From Aphelenchoides besseyi (taxonomy: Eukaryota > Nematoda > Chromadorea > Rhabditida > Aphelenchoididae): a DNA stretch of 64,000 bases. The notes beneath the pieces were generated by a model, which saw nothing but the letters and a program-made list of their open reading frames with translations, was not told the DNA's origin and made no database searches. Of this stretch, positions 24,218 to 38,500 are shown piece by piece. The stretch is from contig JAMPIQ010000002.1 of NCBI GenBank assembly GCA_024699855.1, positions 13,950,001-14,014,000 of the forward strand. The letters are read 5' to 3'. The translations under genes and the position numbers were made by a program. The stretch's first letter is position 1, and each line of letters starts with the position of its first letter.

Positions 24218-25413
24218 TTATAATTTAAGAAGATCAACATGATATTGATTCATTCGATTGATGAGTTCGCTCTCGTTGTTCAGAAATTGTTTCAGCTTGA
24301 GTTCCCGCGTTGTTGGCCGCTTTGCCACAGTTTGCAAACTGGTTTTCAAATCGAACTCGTGATATTCCAGTCCGCGTATCGGTCCCTGGAAAAACTATGT
24401 AGAAATAAGCAAACGACTTTGAAACTCACCGAACAACTCGTACTCTCATCGTTTGCAGGTGGTTGAATATAAGTGATTTCGAAATTCATAGCTCGCTTTT
24501 TGAGGCGCGGCATGAAGATCTTTTTCAGAAAATTGTGGATGTCCTCAGTACGTGATGTGTTTCGTTTTAGATCGCGAACAAACTCAGTCATTACGACGTT
24601 GTTCTGATGGTTTTGAACGAAGCAATTCATCAAATCAATCGATTCCACTGTCCACTGATAGTAGTGAACGTTAATCTTGCAGCATTGCGGCAAAACTTGT
24701 TCCAAATTGTAAAGAAGATCAAAAAGATATTCGACGGTTAATGTTGATGCAAAGATTTCAAATTCTTGAGTGTATGGATCGCAAAAATCCAACGGATACG
24801 AGTCGGTCAGATTTCCATAACAAACAAAAGAACGTGAAATGGCTTTGACCACTAACGACCGACAAATTTCCTCTAAACTGAAACTATGAAGACAAACGTC
24901 TACTACTGGTCTTACTATAACCGATGGCAATGGAATTCATGAAACAGAACATTCGGTTTTCTTGCGAATACTTGTGAATAATCTCAATGAACTGGTCGCT
25001 ACCGTAGAATTCGTGACGAGCTAATCGTTTGAATAAGACTTGGTTGTTGTTGTAGCATATCAACGAATTGTACACTGCATTCTTACACGTGAATGCTTTT
25101 TGGTTGTACAAATATGAGTTGAAATTGTAATTTGGACTTAAAAGCTGAAATCCATTTGGTAACAAATAAACTTGTAAATGAAACTTACTGCAAGTCGCCA
25201 AAGACCCAAAAATGCTGTTGAACGATTACTGCGAGTTCGTACATCCACCGAACTCATGCGGCTTTCGAACCGCGATTTCATGTAATGCTTCGCAAATGCC
25301 CTCCAAACTTCGACACCACCGAATCGAGCTTTCTGGCGATTCACACCGAGCAACTTCTTTGGGGATTTTTTTTCAGACGAAGTTGTCGAATTTTTTGTTT
25401 TTGGTTTCCCCAT
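24218..25413 (-). CDS. Unrecognised protein B of a tandem paralogue pair
   Basis: A multi-exon gene whose N-terminus is very basic (MGKPKTKNSTTSSEKKSPKK), perhaps a nuclear localisation signal. The middle contains YLFDLLYNLEQVLPQCCKIN and NFLKKIFMPRLKKRAMNFEI, which parallel protein A. The last exon, after a short intron ending TTTTCCAG, encodes LKQFLNNESELINRMNQYHV and stops at 24218. It is head-to-tail with gene A about 160 bp apart, so a tandem duplication is likely; divergence between the two is high. No known domain recognised. Confidence 0.5.
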
Positions 25414-28400
25414 CAGTCACAAGCTCAAAAATATTGTTATATTTCGAAATTCAACCAAATACAATAAAATCAAGTTTCTTAAGCTCCTGAAACACTGACG
25501 CCAAACTTAGCGGAATGCCACAAAAAGGTATTCGTGTTGATTTCAGCAATTGGACGTAGTTACCGTACCAACAACTATAGACGAGAGTCTAAACTGCCTT
25601 TATACCGCGACTACTTTCTCAATTTAACTTCAATTAAAAAATTGCTTCAGCTCCAGACTACCCTTAGTTACTACAAACCTCAAATTAAACTGCTTCAGGA
25701 CACCAAGTTTGAATTCAACAAGTTAATTCGGTTACTGAATATTTTTTAACGTCAATTTTTTGCTTGAATCAGAATACGTTGTAAATAAACTTGATGCACA
25801 CTCCTTTGACGTTAAAGTTGGTAGTCGATGTGATTTAGGTATTTACACGTTCTGATGACTTTGCAGGGTTTCAATTTGTAGAAATTTCAATATGTTGAGT
25901 TTAATGAGTAAAATGGTGTTAATGAATAATCTAGTACTTGCACATGATTATCGCTCATGGTTTCTGAAAATCGATTCTCAAGTTCCGCTGGGATTTATTG
26001 TTCCAGAAACATAAACTCAACCTTTTGCAAAAATCTGAGTAACAATTTGGTTTCAAGATGTTGACCACTGCGATGAGTAGCTGCATGCAAAGCCTAAGGA
26101 TAATCAGCCTAACGGATCAGAGGTACCACGACATTAACCGGACTCTTCACACCCTTTCGCTTATTTTCCTCGTGTCTTCGGCATCGTTTTCTTGTTATTT
26201 GAATGCAACTTGGAATCTTTCTGTTTACTATACAAACGACGTGTCTGGAAAGAAGTTTTTGTTTGATTTATTGTATGAAACTGCTTTTCGTTTATCTCTT
26301 TCAATATCTGCGCCATTGCAATTAATTAAACCATTTGAATCGACGTCATTGGTTTCCACGTGCCATTGGGATCGTCAACATTGTGCTCAACGACACTTTT
26401 ACGTAAAGTTTGTTATCTTTCGGAGGTGTTGATTTATGCACGAAACGTGAAAATGACATTGAAGGGAGCGAAAGCAAATGGCATCCGACGGGAAAAGTAA
26501 CAAACTCATTGATGGTATTCTTTCTGTATGTTAACTGAAGAGATTTCCGCGAACTTGGTGGTCATTCTCGTATTCACAGGTCGGGCAATTCGATCGGATG
26601 ATGTTTCAGATTTGAGTGAAGAGATCGAAATACAACCAAACAGGTGGCTGATCAGCGTTTCTTTTGTCAATGAAGCGAGAAAACTCAAAGCTCAGAAGGT
26701 ATCCGGTTACTCGAAGTCAACGAGCAGATCCACAAAACTTGTGGAATGGACACTGGAAACAAATTTTAATGGTTGTCACTCAAATCCAATCAAATGGATT
26801 TGGAAGTCTTATTTTCATGCATTGGGATCGATTCAGCGGCGCCAAAACACCGGTTTCTATTTCAGACGAATGCCATTTCTCAGACTCATTAGTGCGCGTT
26901 CGACGACCATATGCGATCTTTTGAGCAAACTTGTCAAAATGAAATCTCTATGCATTTCGGAATCGTGGTTTAATAAGCAAAATGTATCTGAAGTTACTGT
27001 CTGCTTTGATAATCTTTTGAGTTTGAAAAGCTCAATTGAACAAATGCCAAAAGACAAGCTGCTTTCGTTTCTATTGTTGAACGGGTTCCTGTTTTTGACG
27101 TGTCATAATTTGGACTGATGCCGTTTGATGAATAATTGCGAACATGTCCCTCTCTATCAGGACGCTTGTGAGACAGCTGCCCATCGGGTTTGCATTCATT
27201 TCCGATTGCTTGAACCTCTAACAACAATGACGACCGTCTAATTGGTCAACACAATCCTATCAAGTCCTTTGTTTTTTTCTTTCTAACCTATTGATTCTGC
27301 TAAAAGCTTACTATCCTACTGAATTGATTCATGTTTTACTTAAGATTGTTAGTTTCATTGAATGTCTCTCAAACATCAAACTTTTGGTTTCCGAGCAATC
27401 GACAGATTTCTAGATGTCTTCGAGAGTGTTTTCGTCACACGCGCTCTCACGGTTTTTGATTTACGCGACGGATGAACGTCGATTGGAAAGCGAAAATCCG
27501 AAGCCTCAACTTTTGCTTTTCGCGCGTGTTTCTTTCTACGATCGAACACCAACCCGTGAACTTTGAATTCTGATAAGAAAAAAAACGGCACGCGTTCGAA
27601 AACAACGGCTTAAAAGTTTTTGTTGGCGACATCCGCTAAAACCCATTTAGCCGCGATGACTTAATGTTGAAATCATTGAGTCGAACAAGCACCAAATTGG
27701 GTCAACCAACTCAATCTTATTCTTACCTTTCGAATATTGTCCTTCATATCGATTGGTTTTATTGGTTATGAAGTTGATAACAGTAGTCGACGTGGATGGT
27801 CGAATTCTCGAAATTCTGCGGAAATGAGCGACATTTGACGTAACAAAAAGACGGAGGGAAATAAGTTCGAGGTCATCTTGTCATCGCGCGTACCGTTAGC
27901 CACTTGACCTCGTCGATGTTAATTCACGAGATTTCGACGCCCAATGGCATTTCACCAATGAATGCTCATTTAATGGCAATCCATACAATAAAACGGGTAG
28001 TTTTCTATCACGATTGAACGATCTTTGCATTGTACTCACGGATGTTCTTCACATCGACATTTCTGCTTATGATCTTCTTATTTCACGCTTCGCATCTCCC
28101 TAATTCGAGCGGTCAATAAGTGGGTACATGCAGACGCTCATTGCAGGGAATTTGGTCGTTTTTGTTATCAACGTGTTTAACGATCCGGTAGTTTGTCACA
28201 ACGTTTGGATTTCCGCTTGATCGGATTTCAACTATTCGCGTGATTTGTGGTTGCGGTTATGCGCGCGTATGTAAATTTTCGAAGATGAACGCGTGTCTGT
28301 TAATTCCCATTGCGTGTCTTGCGCAGCGGTTGGGCTCTCGATGTACGCAAACATTTTGACGGCACGTCAAACGATTCGATTCACATTACTGGGGCTCTGA

Positions 28401-29112
28401 CGGGAATCTAATTCGATCGGATTCTTCGGTTGACGGTTCGTTTTGTTGTCGGCTCCGCTTTTTGAAACGACTTACAATCAGACGTCGTGTGATTTCACGG
28501 AAATTTGGAAGGACAACGTCGAATGTCGGCAACTTTTTTGTGCGTCCAAAAACGCTCTTCTGTACGCTTCCCGCTTATTTCTGTCCTTTTTCGACCACAC
28601 AAAGATGTTAGATCGTGGGTTCGCGGTCCCAGCTGCTCTTCGACAATCGTTTCGCGTCCGGCTCTGCCAGCAATCGGAGGTCGTGGAGCTCTCGGCCACT
28701 GCCGATTTCGTGTTCCGGTTTTCGCACTTGTTCTCGTCTCGGTCACTTCCACGCGCAATGTCCACTTTTTCCACGAAACTTCTTCTGATCCGCGCGATGG
28801 ACAAGCGAAATGCTCACAATAAAATCGCGGTCTCGTGTGGACTTTTGAGAGCACGTTTTATACGCGACAACCTGCTTTCTTGGGCGGGACGCCGAATTTC
28901 CCTCAATCGTAAGCGGTTTTGGGGTTTGTGATTGAACGTCGTTACGGCGACGGTGGAAAAAGAAACTCGTAAAATCGTCTCTTGCTGCCGGACAAGTGAA
29001 AAAAATCGACACACAAACTTGTCACATTTGGCTGCGCTTCAGACGTCGATTTGTGGATTAAAAGGAACGTCGGTTTATCTCTAGATATTTGCATCGATAA
29101 CAGTCGACATAC
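25414..29112. other. Long intergenic region, no supported gene
   Basis: Open frames occur at 26058-26432 and 26528-27118 (+) and over 28443-29012 on both strands, but none shows a domain, a signal peptide plus splice pattern, or a paralogue in the window. Overlapping open frames on both strands at 28.4-28.9 kb reflect locally higher GC content. The right end is probably the promoter region of the coiled-coil gene. Confidence 0.4.
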
Positions 29113-32100
29113 ATGTTTTCGAAGATAATTGTTCTAGTTTTGATTTTCGTGGTCATGATCGTGATCGTACTCTTAATTTCACTTCAATTTGTAGAGCAAT
29201 CGGCTTTCTTTTCAACCACTGACGCACTTTTTGGGTTTGCGTTTGATCTTTGGAATGACCTTTTGAAGACGATCGGTATCCCACAGCGATCGAGGACGAA
29301 TTATCGACTTTCTAGAACGATGAATGGCGGGTCACATTCTCCGTTTCATGGCTCTAATGCCAGTTTCAACACCCTACCACGTTCGTCAAGCAGCACCTCC
29401 TCAACCATTCTAACTCCAACCTTAACACATAGCGGAACACCCACGAGTACAAATGGTGGTAGAACATTGCCACCTCGAGGATTCGGAGCAAACAACTACG
29501 TTCTAAAAGAGGAATACGAAAGAGAACGAATTCGTTGGCAACAGAAATTGGAAGAAGCTGAAGAGAAACTTGTTCAGTACTCAGTCACAAATACTGATCT
29601 TGCCCAAACGAAAGCTCAATTGGTAAGTTCAACCTTTAACTACTGAGTTTTTTGGTTTAATTAGAAAGCTAACAAGCTTTAAAGATCGGTCTTCTAAAAG
29701 GAAAATGCGCTTTTGAGAATCTGACGTTCATCTTTTAGAACAAAAAGATCATTGACATTGAGAAAAATCAAAAGCCGATGCTCGAGTGCAATCGGCGATT
29801 AGCCGAACGGAACCGCACGTTGATGGAATCGTGTAAAAATCTCGAGGAGTCCTTGTCATTCGTACGCGACGAGAAATTGACCTTGGTAAGTGGTGATTGT
29901 TTCTGTTCGATGAATACAGTTAGATCTGTATTGCTTGTATTGAGTCTTTACACATTTCATTTTTGTCGTGATCAACGGCAATCTTGGATTTTGACTTATC
30001 GATTAATGTGATTTTGTTTTTCAGAAAGATCAATACGATCGTTTGGTAAAAGAGAACTCATCTCTTCGTGAACAACGAGCTTTCCCAGAAATGACCGCGG
30101 AAATTCAACACTACAGGACATTACTGCTCGAGAACTCAAAGAGCATCACAAATCTTCGAAATGCACTTCTTGTGAGTTACAATGCAAATGGCAGATTTGA
30201 TGCCTTCTTTAGGACAAAGATCGTCGAAATGAATTGTTAGTTCAAAAGCTGCGTAAGATCAAAAAAGCTCTGTTGCGACGAGGAGAATTCGATGATTGTC
30301 AAAGTTGCATTGGATCAGAGGGATCAGCCGACAGTTCGATTGCGTTGGATACGATCGCTGAAGACTTTGACGAGGTTTGTTAGCTACAAATATCGCGCAT
30401 TTAAGTGCCGTTTGATGTGGCTATTCGATTAATCATTTAGTCAACCGAACTGCCTTTATGTATTTCTTTAACTACAATGACTATTGCTGTGGTTTTTACG
30501 TTGAATTCTAGGACCCGCTGATGGTGAACGGCGAACTTCAGCCGACGCTTAGTGAGCAAATTGCCGAATTGCAAGCCATTTTCGGCACAGAAAACAACAA
30601 TGTTCGTCTATTTTGTTCGTTTCTGTTAACCGTTGTCTAATGTTTAGTCCGAAAAATCCAATTGTCTGATCTCCAAAGTAACAAAACTCTACGAGGAACA
30701 CAAATCACTGGAGGAACGCAACTACATGTTGGAGTTGGAATTGGCAACCGCTCACGATACGAACGATCTTCTCGAGTTCCAGTTGGTCGAATTGACGAGT
30801 ACAAAGGTGCAGTCGGGATTCGTTCAGATTTAAGAATTAACGTTTTAAACTTTTGGTTTTAACGAAAATTTTGTGAATTCTTATGTTCAATGAAAATTTT
30901 TTGCATGTAATCATACCGAGATCTTTAGACACAACCAACATACGTGGATCAGAACTGTGAAACAGATGAGTTTCTTTCAACTGACGCAGAAAATGAAGTC
31001 GAAGATGAGCCACGATTCAACTTCGTAAGTTCACTTTCAACCAAATTGCAACTGTCAATGCTTAAAAGCTAAAGGAAAGTCGTTTTAGGATGAGAAGTTC
31101 ATCCAAGACACCAAATCTTCGTTACGACAATTGTACAATCTTTTCGCTTTGAGTCAAGAGCAACGAGAAGTTATTCGTAACGGAAATATTTGCATCACAA
31201 GTTTGGAGCACGTAGGTTTTGCTGTCAAAGATTTGCGATCTAATTCTTCGTTTTAGCGATTGACTTTTGCACAAAATCAATTGAACATGGCTGAATGCGA
31301 AATGAAACGATTGAATAAGCTTGCGGATGAGAAGACTGCCGAATTAACCTCCAAATTGGCCGCCGCTTCAGAGACTTCGTCACAGAAAAAGAAGGAGTTA
31401 AAGACGACCATTGAGAACCTGAAAGCTGAACGAGCGTCCATCGATAAAGAAATGAACGCATTAAGGAAGGATCACGAAGCGAACACGCGTAATTTGGAGC
31501 ATGTTGAAGAACAACTACGCCATGAATCCACAGAGAAAGAGAACTTCAAAAAGGCGCTGGATGAGCTAACAAAGCAAATGAACGAAGTGGGTCAATCGCT
31601 GGACAACTCGAATCGTCTCGTCGAGGAGTACAAACGAAGATATCAGTCAAGTGAAAACAAGGTGAAAGAATTGGAAGGTACAATGGAAAAAACAATCGAA
31701 GAACAAAAACGAACGGACAACGATCTCAAAGCACAGCGGGAGGCATTTGAACGGTTGAAGGATGAGAAAATGACATTAGAGAAGCAAATCGAAGAACTTC
31801 GCCTTCAAATGGACAAACTACGAGCTGAAATTCGACCGATCGGGTAGTTGATTTTCGCTTGTAAACTTACAAGTAAGTTCATTTCAGAACTGATTTGGAA
31901 CGCCGATACGAAGAAGAAAAGTACCGACTATCAGAAGCGATGAAGATTATTCACAAACACGAAAAAGCGTTGACAGAAGCAAGCGACTTGCAAGTGAAAT
32001 TGCGCGCGAATGCCGAACGAGATCAACGGGAAATCAGTCAACTGCGCAAATACAACACTCAACTCGAAAGTCAATTCAACTCTCAAATGGACATAATCAC

Positions 32101-32319
32101 CGAATTGAAGAAACGTTATTTGGATTTGAGTGGAAAGGTGAGAGGATCGTCTGTACTGAAAGTCATTCAATGCGACCTTTTCAGTCAAAAATCAAAAGCG
32201 AGTCAACGGAAAGCATCGGCTGGGCATCCAAAGGCAGCAGTTTGGACGACGAGAACTATCACAGCGAAGAAGCTCATTCGGAAGAAAACTTCGACACAGC
32301 TATTCATTTGATTAAATGA
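29113..32319 (+). CDS. Coiled-coil protein with N-terminal membrane segment
   Basis: About ten exons encode roughly 900 residues. The first ATG (29113) gives a strong hydrophobic segment (FSKIIVLVLIFVVMIVIVLL) that could be a signal anchor. A Ser/Thr-rich linker follows (near 29320-29460), then almost continuous coiled coil from YVLKEEYERERIRWQQKLEE to about residue 850. Short acidic breaks contain SSIALDTIAEDFDE and CETDEFLSTDAENEVEDE. The C-terminus is acidic and Ser-rich, ending AIHLIK. The motif KLYEEHKSLEERNYMLELEL looks family-specific, but I cannot name the family; a Golgi/ER-anchored tether (golgin or kinectin-like) is one possibility. If translation starts at the later ATG (about 29322, MNGGSHSPF) the membrane segment is lost. 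An AATAAA lies at about 32507. Confidence 0.65.
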
Positions 32320-35300
32320 GCTGCTTGTGGAGTTTTGAATGTCTTTTAAATTTCCCTTTTATGTGGGAATAACCATCGGAATGTAAAACGCCAAAATTGT
32401 TTGCTGCTTCATTGATTTACTTCGGTTTTAGTCTTTTTCTTCATTAAGACTTTGAATTGTACGAAACGTGTAATGTAGACAGTCGATCGTGTAATTGTAT
32501 TTGATCAATAAACACCTGAAAAAACTTCATAGATCCTCTTCATTAACACTCTAACAAAAAGTCTTCGGTCTGTCAAGAAGATTCTCAGTTCTATTTTGGG
32601 ATTTAAAACCTTGTAATACGAAAATTACTTTCGTTTTCGAAGAGAGCTGCCTGCTCGTGTTACATCAAACCGAATGCGAACGTCGCATTCACTGAAGCAA
32701 CTCAAAGTTCTTCGTAGTCGTAAGTCTAGAAAGTAAAAAGACCGTTTTTGGTGCTCGACTCTCACGGCATCGAATAAAAGGCGTCGTAATGGTAAGCATT
32801 TAAGTCCTCAACCTGTTGCAATTAACAAGCCCTACTAGAGTTCTCTTTTCGGATCGTTTAAAATCGTGATTCGTCAACTAAAAACAGAGCTTTTAATTGC
32901 GAATGCTCAGGATCGATGTTCGAAGGTATCATCGATCTGCCCACGCTATAAATCGGGATGCATGAAACGGATGGATGAGCACATAAAAACAATGTTACAT
33001 CGAGTTTCCGGTTTGACTTTTTGAAGCCCACTTCCCGACTTGATGTTACGATTCGAAACACACGAATCGAGCCTATCATTACATTTTTGTTTCACTGTTA
33101 TGGAGGGTTTTAGGTTGGATGTAAAAAACTCGTGCGATTCAATCAAACTGCTCGTCAACCCGTGAATATTAAACTCCACGCTCAAATGGCGTAATCGCTA
33201 CACGAGTTCGTTTGAACCCACCGGAAAACGACGACCTTCCGGTGTCCGTTTCATTGACCGAAGCGCTGCAAATCAATCGTTTCCGCTCGTCGATGAAAAC
33301 CTTCTTTCCGGCAGCGTTCTTTTGCTTAATTGAAGCCATTTAGAACTTTTTTGTCTACGCTCTTTGGCGTCTGAAAACGCGGTGCTTTCGATCGGGAGTT
33401 ATGAGCTGCACAGCAAACTGCGCGACTTTCCAACGCTCATGATTTTCGTGGCTAAGAAGGTGAAATCGAAGCGGCCAATCGGTTTAACGACAAGGAGCAC
33501 ACGCGTTAGTTGATTCAACAATCGACCGCCATTGCAGTTGATTTGACTTCCTGCTGTGATGTCAGAAAGCCGCCGGATGTTGGAGATCTTTTTGATCGCA
33601 AAAGCGGCAGTTTTGTTGTTGTGAAAATGTACGTAATTTTATCTTCCACACCCGCAACGACGATGCGGGAATTCAATGGTTTCGACGATTCGAGAAATTG
33701 GCGGCGAATCACTTCTTCGTATTGTTTTATTCGATCGTGAGTTTTCGAGGAGGTTGAAATTCAACGATTTGCTGATGCACAATACCGGAGCTTATAATCG
33801 AAGCGCTTTTCCAGGCGTTGATTTGAGCATTTTAGTTATCTGAAGGTCATTTTGTTGCTACCGATCAATTCACGCCAACGATTTTCGTCGTTTGGCTCTC
33901 AACGGCTGAATGTTTGCTTCTTCGATGCAACTTCGTGCATTGACTTGCAGGTAAAGAGCGGAAGAGTCCTCGAGCGCTGGTCAGTTTGATCATAAGTGGA
34001 CACTTGTAATGCGCTTGAAACTCTCGAAACGCAACAGCAGCGGAAACAAACGTAAAGGAACGAAATGACGAGTTTGATTTCGAGTGTTGTTCTTTCAAAA
34101 TTAACATTCGTATGGTCGAGCGTAACTTCTTGACCCACTCCTTCGCTTATTCCTTTCATAAGAATAACCAGTGGGTTTCTTGAATGAGACGAAAATGACC
34201 GTTTTCCCACAATTTTTTCCGGCGTATTCAATTCACGTTTGTAGGCGAGAAAAAACGGTGGACGCAAACTCATGGTCGGGCGAACAAGAAAACGCAAATC
34301 AGCGTAATGTCCATTTATTCATTGCGGAATCTCGCGGCGGCAGCTCCTTTCTCGATGGGCCGCCAAAAGCGGCTACCATCCATTCGTGTGTCCACGCAAT
34401 CACAGCGACTGGGCCGCGGAAATTAATAACAAACGTTTTCGATGCGAAGTTGATTGCGTCGTGAATTGGAAACGGAAATCGCAGCGCGTTAACGGTCGGG
34501 AAAGTTTTTTGATTTTGCGTTTTTATGTTGACGACGCGCAAAAGACGTGCGGTTTGTTCCGCTTCGACTGTCACAAACACGTCTGCGTGCGCGGCGTTTC
34601 GAACTGGATAGACAAGTTGCGGGTTCATTAGCAAATTTGCCATTGCGGCAAGTGCGCGGGAATCAAACGACCAAAAAACTTTTTTTTGACGTTTCGACTT
34701 CCAATTTCCTCTGCCAATTCTCCGGAGCGATTAGCTGCGCGTAGAAATTTGCGTACGACACGCGACAAATTCGAATGTTCGAAACGTCGGACGGTCATTC
34801 GTTTGCTCCAAAGAAGGTCATTTCGCATACGATCGAGTGGTAAGTGATGGTATTTTGTTGCCCAATGAACTCGCATTCGCCTCATCTCAACATCGTTGGT
34901 TTGACTTCGAAGTTGGCAGAAGATATTTATGCTAATTCCGATTGGTACTCGAATGTGCATAATTTCACAATCCGCTTATTGAATGGCCATCAATTTGCCA
35001 TGGAGTCTCGACCTCCCGCCGGTTCGTCAAATCCCGACGGTCCGAAACCCGGTCGGATTACTCATCGTTTCACTTCTTGACTTTATTTCGATTGTCCCAT
35101 TGCGCCATCGTAACTGTCCGGCTTGTCGCTGATAAAAATCTCGACTGTCCCGTGGACTTGAACGCTCGTTTTAAACTGAAGGCTCAGAAATTGTTCGCAT
35201 TAAACACGATTATGTTTAATGGGCTTACGACAAAGCTCAGATCATGTTTTTTAATTCCAAAGTCTGTGGCAATGGATTTCGTGTTGTTCAATGTCGCTGA

Positions 35301-35557
35301 GATCTTTGAAAAGCTGTGGAAGTGCACGCTTCTATTTTTGCCATTGTTTTCAGTTCCGGTCTTTACAACATCTGCAAGGCTTCTATCACTTCTCCAACTT
35401 CGTGTGTCTGCGCGCAATCCTCAACATTCCAAGTCGTGCCTTTATTACCAACTTATAATTGCAAAACGCGAGTACTCGTCTGTTATCGAGAGCTACAGTC
35501 ATCATCTTTCAGATGATTGTACAGTCACTTTCGTCGATTGTCTTTCATTAGTTCGCA
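32320..35557. other. Long intergenic region before the Ig/FN3 receptor
   Basis: Contains the poly(A) site of the preceding gene (about 32507). Numerous short open frames on both strands at 33.5-35.5 kb show no recognisable domain. Extended upstream sequence is common for developmentally regulated receptors, so regulatory elements are plausible, but none was identified. Confidence 0.4.
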
Positions 35558-38500
35558 ATGAACTGGAAAACAGCCAATGGCTGTTGGCTAGTGCTCTTCG
35601 TTCAGTTTTTCCATCCCTTCACCGTCGATGCTCTCAAAGGAAGTGGTAAGAGATCATTAGCTTTCTGGATTTCGACACCTTTTAGGTATCTTCAAACTTC
35701 CGGACTTGACAGTGGAAACGAACTCAACTTATTTACTTCGCGGCATAAACACTCAACTGAAATGCGAAATTCAAGACCCATCGAATGAGTGGCAAAACGC
35801 AACTTTGGACCGAATTTATTGGATTCGTGATGGAACGCCAACTGCCGAATTGAAAAACGATCACAACGAGTTTATCGAATCCAAAGGAGTGTACGTTCAC
35901 TTAATTGTTCACGTAGACAAAATTTGATTGCAGTTTAACATTAACACGAGCTTCACATTCGAATGAGGGCGAATACCAATGTTCAGCAATTGTCCGGAAT
36001 ATACAACTTGCAACGAACACTGTGGTTGACAGCCGACTGGTTTCGGCGCCAGTTAAACTGCGTAGGGCTCGAATCACGAAATTCGAACGTTATGTCAGCG
36101 AAGCAGTTCGTGTGAAAGCTGGCGAAGTGGCTCGAATTCCGTGTTTTGGACTTCCAGGTAATCTTGAATGTCACTTCGAGAGAGTGAGTAGGATGTTTAG
36201 ATGTTGTGCCCGGACCACCTGAAATTTGGTTTGAAAAGCAGGGTCACGAAGGAGTTCAATTGGGACGTACAGGAAACCAACGGTTTATTGCAACTCCAAC
36301 GGGCCTACAAATCGCTTTAACACAACCAGTTGATGCTGGACGGTATTATTGCATGGTACGCAATTCGTTTATGAACATTACAAGAGCGGCACCGAAACCG
36401 ATCATTTTGAAGGTGATTTTTTCATAGACGATAGAACGTTGAATTGCCAATGTTTAGGTGGATCCAAGCAGTGAACGTCGTCGACCTTCGGAATTACGAA
36501 AACCAAAAATCATTTATCCATTGGCTCGGAATTACAGTGAGCCCATCGAATACCATGTGGTTGTCGGACAAACCGCCGTTCTCGAATGTGTTATCGCTGA
36601 CTCGGTGATTCGATGGAACAAACCCGACTTCTCGATGCCCGACGTTTCTATTGACAACGATCGAGCTCGAATTCGACAAGTTTGGGGAAATTTGCGGATC
36701 AAGCACGTCACACTGGACGATTCTGATGACTATATTTGTCACGGATTGAAAGAATACAACGACTCCGAACTGCGACAATTAGATCATCCACATGTCATTT
36801 ATCGTTTGATTGTTCACGCTCCCACGACTGTTCGTTTGATGCTCAATCAGCAGGCAGAAGACAAGTTCTGGCAGTTGAGTTGTTTCGCTCATAATCTGTG
36901 GTACGAAATTCCGATGGTGTTTGTGAACGGTCTCGCTTTGATCGATGCAATGGATGAAATGGGAGTCCCTCCACAGACGAACTTCTACACCAATCCAATT
37001 AACGTAACACTCAAAGCATCCAATCCACTCGAAGGCAGCGTGCAAGTAAGTTTGAATGCAAATGCCATCGTTTTCATTTCCGTATTCAGTGCATTTCGCG
37101 ACCAGCAATGGAAGAAGCCGAGGTTTATGGACCAGGCTTGGAACGTGGACAATCAATGAATCTTTACGTCGATAAACGTCTTAGTGCAAGACCGAATCTC
37201 ATTGCCCAGGGACCATCCAATTCGACTCGTACCATTGGCACAAGAGTTCAGATGACTTGTGTTCCATTAGGAATCGACAATCTTCATGTTCAATGGTTAA
37301 AAGGTTCAGTTGTATAACAACCGCGTTTTCTAAGCCCATTATTTAGACGGTAAACCTTTGGATGTGACAAAGAATCGTCGTTTACGGTTGGTTGGAAGTG
37401 CATCGTTGGAGATCGTTAGCGTGCGAACTGAGGATGCCGGTTTCTACACGTGCCAAGTTTCCGATCGTATTGCCGGCTATAAAAACGAAGCCAGTGCCGA
37501 ATTGTTTGTTTCGACTCAAGGCAACAACCAACTTCCGAATTTCCCGGCAGAAGATGCGGAAGAACTTGTACAATTCGAATTGACAAAACCAACGGTTTTC
37601 ATGGATTCCGAACAAAATGCACGTGTTCAATGGGTCGTGAAAGCATCATCGGATAAGAATGCAAATTTACGAGAGTTTATACTCGAATTTCGACAACGAG
37701 ATCCAATGCGCGACAACTCCACGACCCTGTGGACAGAAACCGATCGTGTACCTTCACATGTTCGAGCAAAGACATTGCGGCGTTTGAATCCACTGCAATT
37801 GTATCAATTCCGTGTAATTGCCCTATTCACTGGTGGATTCACTGAAATCTACAGTCCTCCAACTGAAGTAAGTTTACTTTGCGAATTGAAAACGATCTTG
37901 TTTTTCAGTGGATGGGTTTTATCGAACCACGACCTTCGGCTCCATTTGCTCCACGTATCACGCGTTTGGAAACGATATCACATTCTTCGATTTTGATCGC
38001 TTGGGAACAGATAACCGGATCGCATTTGAATTCGCCCGAAAATTTCGTTATACGATGTGAAGACACGGATACCGAGGCGGTTCGTGAGATTCGCGTTGAG
38101 AACATCACTCGAGAGTTGTTGGTCACCGATTTGAACGATGATACCGAGTATCAGTGCATAGTGTTTGCCGAAAACTCGTCATCGGGAAGATCGGCTGCAA
38201 GTCGACCGAAAATTGCGAGAACATACGGTAATTTGTCTGTTTGTTTTCTTGTAACTTGTGTTTATAGTTGTTGTTGATGATCCAAACAATTGGACGATTA
38301 TGGGAGTACGAGGAGCTGTTTTTCTTGCGTTCGTTTGTTTGCTTTCTGCTGCTATCCCATTGGTTTGTGTTCTCGCATTTATGGTTCTTAGAAAATACTA
38401 TGCCACGCGAAGTTCTTTGGGAATTCAACCACACAATCGAAGTCCACATCACCAATTGAATGGTCCAAAAGAAGATTTCTTTGGCAAAAGTCAAACCTAT

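Noticed and set aside
26058..27118. Two plus-strand open frames of 124 and 196 codons
   Set aside because: No domain, no paralogue, and composition shifts between frames; I could not support a gene, only an unexplained stretch.
28443..29012. Long overlapping open frames on both strands (up to 162 codons)
   Set aside because: Open frames in five of six phases indicate GC-rich, stop-poor intergenic DNA; none gives a recognisable protein.
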